Shown here one piece after another: positions 5,300 through 6,637 of a stretch of DNA of 6,637 bases. The notes below the pieces were generated by a model that saw nothing but the letters and a program-made list of their open reading frames with translations, was not told the origin of the DNA and ran no database searches. Source of the DNA: Candidatus Bipolaricaulota bacterium (GTDB lineage Bacteria > Bipolaricaulota > Bipolaricaulia > Bipolaricaulales > Bipolaricaulaceae); contig JALVLL010000274.1 of assembly GCA_027027485.1 (NCBI GenBank), forward strand, positions 1 to 6,637, given 5' to 3'. The position numbers and the translations under genes are program-made. The first letter of the stretch is position 1, and every line of letters starts with the position of its first letter.

Positions 5300-6637
5300 G
5301 GCCCTCTGGGAGCTCATCCGGGCCGAGGAGCGCCGCCAGGAAGAAAAGATCATCCTCATCCCCTCGGAGTCCCTTACCCCCAAGGCGGTGAGGGAGGCCC
5401 TGGGGAGCGTCTTCACCTCCATCTATGCCGAGGGCTATCCCCGGGAGGAGGACCTCCGGCTCCCCGAAGAGCGGATCCTGGATCTGGCGGAGCGGCTGGC
5501 CTACAACCGCCGCTACGCCGACCGCCGCTTCTATAAAGGGACCGAGCTCGTGGACGTGGTGGAAGCACTGGCGTGCCGCCGGGCCGCCGAGTGCTTCGCC
5601 ACCGATGAGGTACCACCGGAAGAGATCCACGCCAACGTCCAGGCCCTGTCGGGGGCCGCGGCCAACATGGCCATCTACGACGCGTTGCTTTCCCCTGGGG
5701 ACACCATCATGGCCATGGCCCTCCCCCAAGGGGGACACCTCTCCCACGGCTCCCCGTTCCACCAGTCCGGCCGCCGCTTCCGGGTGGTCTACTACGGGGT
5801 CGATCCCAAGACCGAGAGGCTCGACTACGACCGGATCATGGATCTCGCGCTAAAACACAAGCCCAGGATGATCATCGCCGGCTACACCTCCTATCCTTGG
5901 GCCCCGGATTGGGCGGCCTTCCGGGAGATCGCCGATCGGGTGGGCGCGTACCTCATGGCCGACATCGCCCACACCGCGGGGATGGCCATCGCCGGGGTCT
6001 ACCCCAATCCCATCGGCTACGCCGACGTCATTATGTTCACCACCCACAAGACCCTCTGCGGCCCCCGGGGAGCGGTGATCCTCACCACCGACCCCGATAT
6101 CGCCAAGGCGATAGACCTCGCGGTCTTCCCCGGGGCGCAAGGTGGTCCCCACGTCAACAAGTTCGCCGCCATCGCCGCCGCCTTCGCCCTCGCCCGCACC
6201 CCGGAGTTCAAGGAGCTCCAGAGGAGGATCGTCGAGAACGCCAAATACCTCGCGGAGGCCCTGGAGCGGGAGGGACTGAGGCTTGCCTACGGGGGGACGG
6301 ACACCCACCTTCTCGTGATCGATCTCCGGGCGATAAGGACGGCGAACGGCGAGACGATGATGGGGGAGATCGCCGCCCGGATCTTGGATTTGGTAGGGCT
6401 TGTCACCAACAAGAACACCATCCCCGGGGATACATCCGCCGCCGACGCCCACGGGATCAGGATGGGCACCCCCTGGGTCACCGAGCGCGGGATGGGGAAG
6501 GAGGAGATGGAGGAGATCGCCCGCATCGCATCCATGGTCCTGAAAGAGATCCGCCCCTTCACCTATATCGGCGTGACCGGGCCCCTCTCCCGCGGGAAGC
6601 TCCCCTTGCCGGTCCTGGAGGAGGCCCGGGCCCGGAC
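5259..6637 (+). CDS. glyA: Serine hydroxymethyltransferase, long form, 3'-truncated by window edge
   Basis: This PLP enzyme interconverts serine and glycine and loads one-carbon units on tetrahydrofolate. The frame is open to the window end, showing 459 residues. Visible active-site elements are IPSES (34-38), SIYAEGYP (54-61), GGHLSHGSP (158-166), ADIAHTAG with Asp235 and His238, the PLP Schiff-base Lys264 in FTTHKTLCGPRG, QGGPH (294-298), GGTDTHLL, and GIRMGTPWVT with carboxylate-binding Arg401. Compared with E. coli GlyA there is an insertion of roughly 26 residues between YAEGYP and FYKGTELVD (about 62-90), rich in Arg, Leu and Glu. A C-terminal extension (FTYIGVTGPLSRGKLPL) runs beyond the usual ~417-residue length. 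This matches a long SHMT type that I associate with Chloroflexota-like bacteria. The ATG at 5259 has a strong, well-spaced ribosome site. Overlap with the previous gene suggests coupled translation. Essentials look intact, so activity is expected. Confidence 0.96.
   Translation, partial: MRELLRSALEEVDRALWELIRAEERRQEEKIILIPSESLTPKAVREALGSVFTSIYAEGYPREEDLRLPEERILDLAERLAYNRRYADRRFYKGTELVDVVEALACRRAAECFATDEVPPEEIHANVQALSGAAANMAIYDALLSPGDTIMAMALPQGGHLSHGSPFHQSGRRFRVVYYGVDPKTERLDYDRIMDLALKHKPRMIIAGYTSYPWAPDWAAFREIADRVGAYLMADIAHTAGMAIAGVYPNPIGYADVIMFTTHKTLCGPRGAVILTTDPDIAKAIDLAVFPGAQGGPHVNKFAAIAAAFALARTPEFKELQRRIVENAKYLAEALEREGLRLAYGGTDTHLLVIDLRAIRTANGETMMGEIAARILDLVGLVTNKNTIPGDTSAADAHGIRMGTPWVTERGMGKEEMEEIARIASMVLKEIRPFTYIGVTGPLSRGKLPLPVLEEARAR

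Noticed and set aside
5425..5853. A 142-codon plus-strand frame inside glyA.
   Set aside because: It lies out of frame inside well-conserved SHMT sequence and its product is low-complexity Pro/Ser/Arg/Trp-rich. Long stopless frames are expected at this GC content.

Overview
The window reads as a compact, GC-rich bacterial chromosome segment carrying mostly housekeeping genes. Codon choice leans on AGG/CGG for Arg and still uses ATA for Ile, and the proteins are rich in Glu and Arg and poor in Gln. That is compatible with a thermophile, but it is an impression rather than a computed value. The long-form serine hydroxymethyltransferase and the unknown protein encoded just before it remind me of Chloroflexota or deep-branching thermophilic candidate phyla. 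I cannot assign the organism from this window.

Left block, plus strand (2-2678): the 3' part of fabG (3-ketoacyl-ACP reductase, cut by the window edge), acpP (acyl carrier protein), a small zinc-ribbon protein of unknown function that I recognise as BCAM0308/NMD3-like, and asnS (asparaginyl-tRNA synthetase). Gaps are short or negative (25 nt, then overlaps of 8 and 4 nt), so this looks like one operon. It joins the end of a fatty-acid synthesis cluster to a tRNA-charging gene. fabF, which often follows acpP, is absent.

Middle (2679-3232): a GC-rich hairpin followed on the minus strand by a T-tract lies between the convergent asnS and hup genes. hup (HU-family DNA-binding protein) is on the minus strand. 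Between hup and rpsF is a 169-nt divergent control region with a near-consensus sigma-70-type promoter for each side.

Right block, plus strand (3233-6637): rpsF (bS6), ssb and rpsR (bS18), which form the common S6-SSB-S18 operon. They are followed 3 nt later by a 375-residue two-part protein of unknown function. Its first half looks like a MobA/CofC-type nucleotidyltransferase and its second half is an unassigned domain. Its end overlaps by 41 nt the start of glyA, a long-form serine hydroxymethyltransferase that runs off the window. rplI, frequently found after rpsR, is not here.

No mobile element, CRISPR array, tRNA, rRNA or phage gene is visible. The parts least explained by known biology are the 375-residue protein fused transcriptionally to glyA and the zinc-ribbon protein between acpP and asnS. 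I see no clear evidence of a wholly new multi-gene system.
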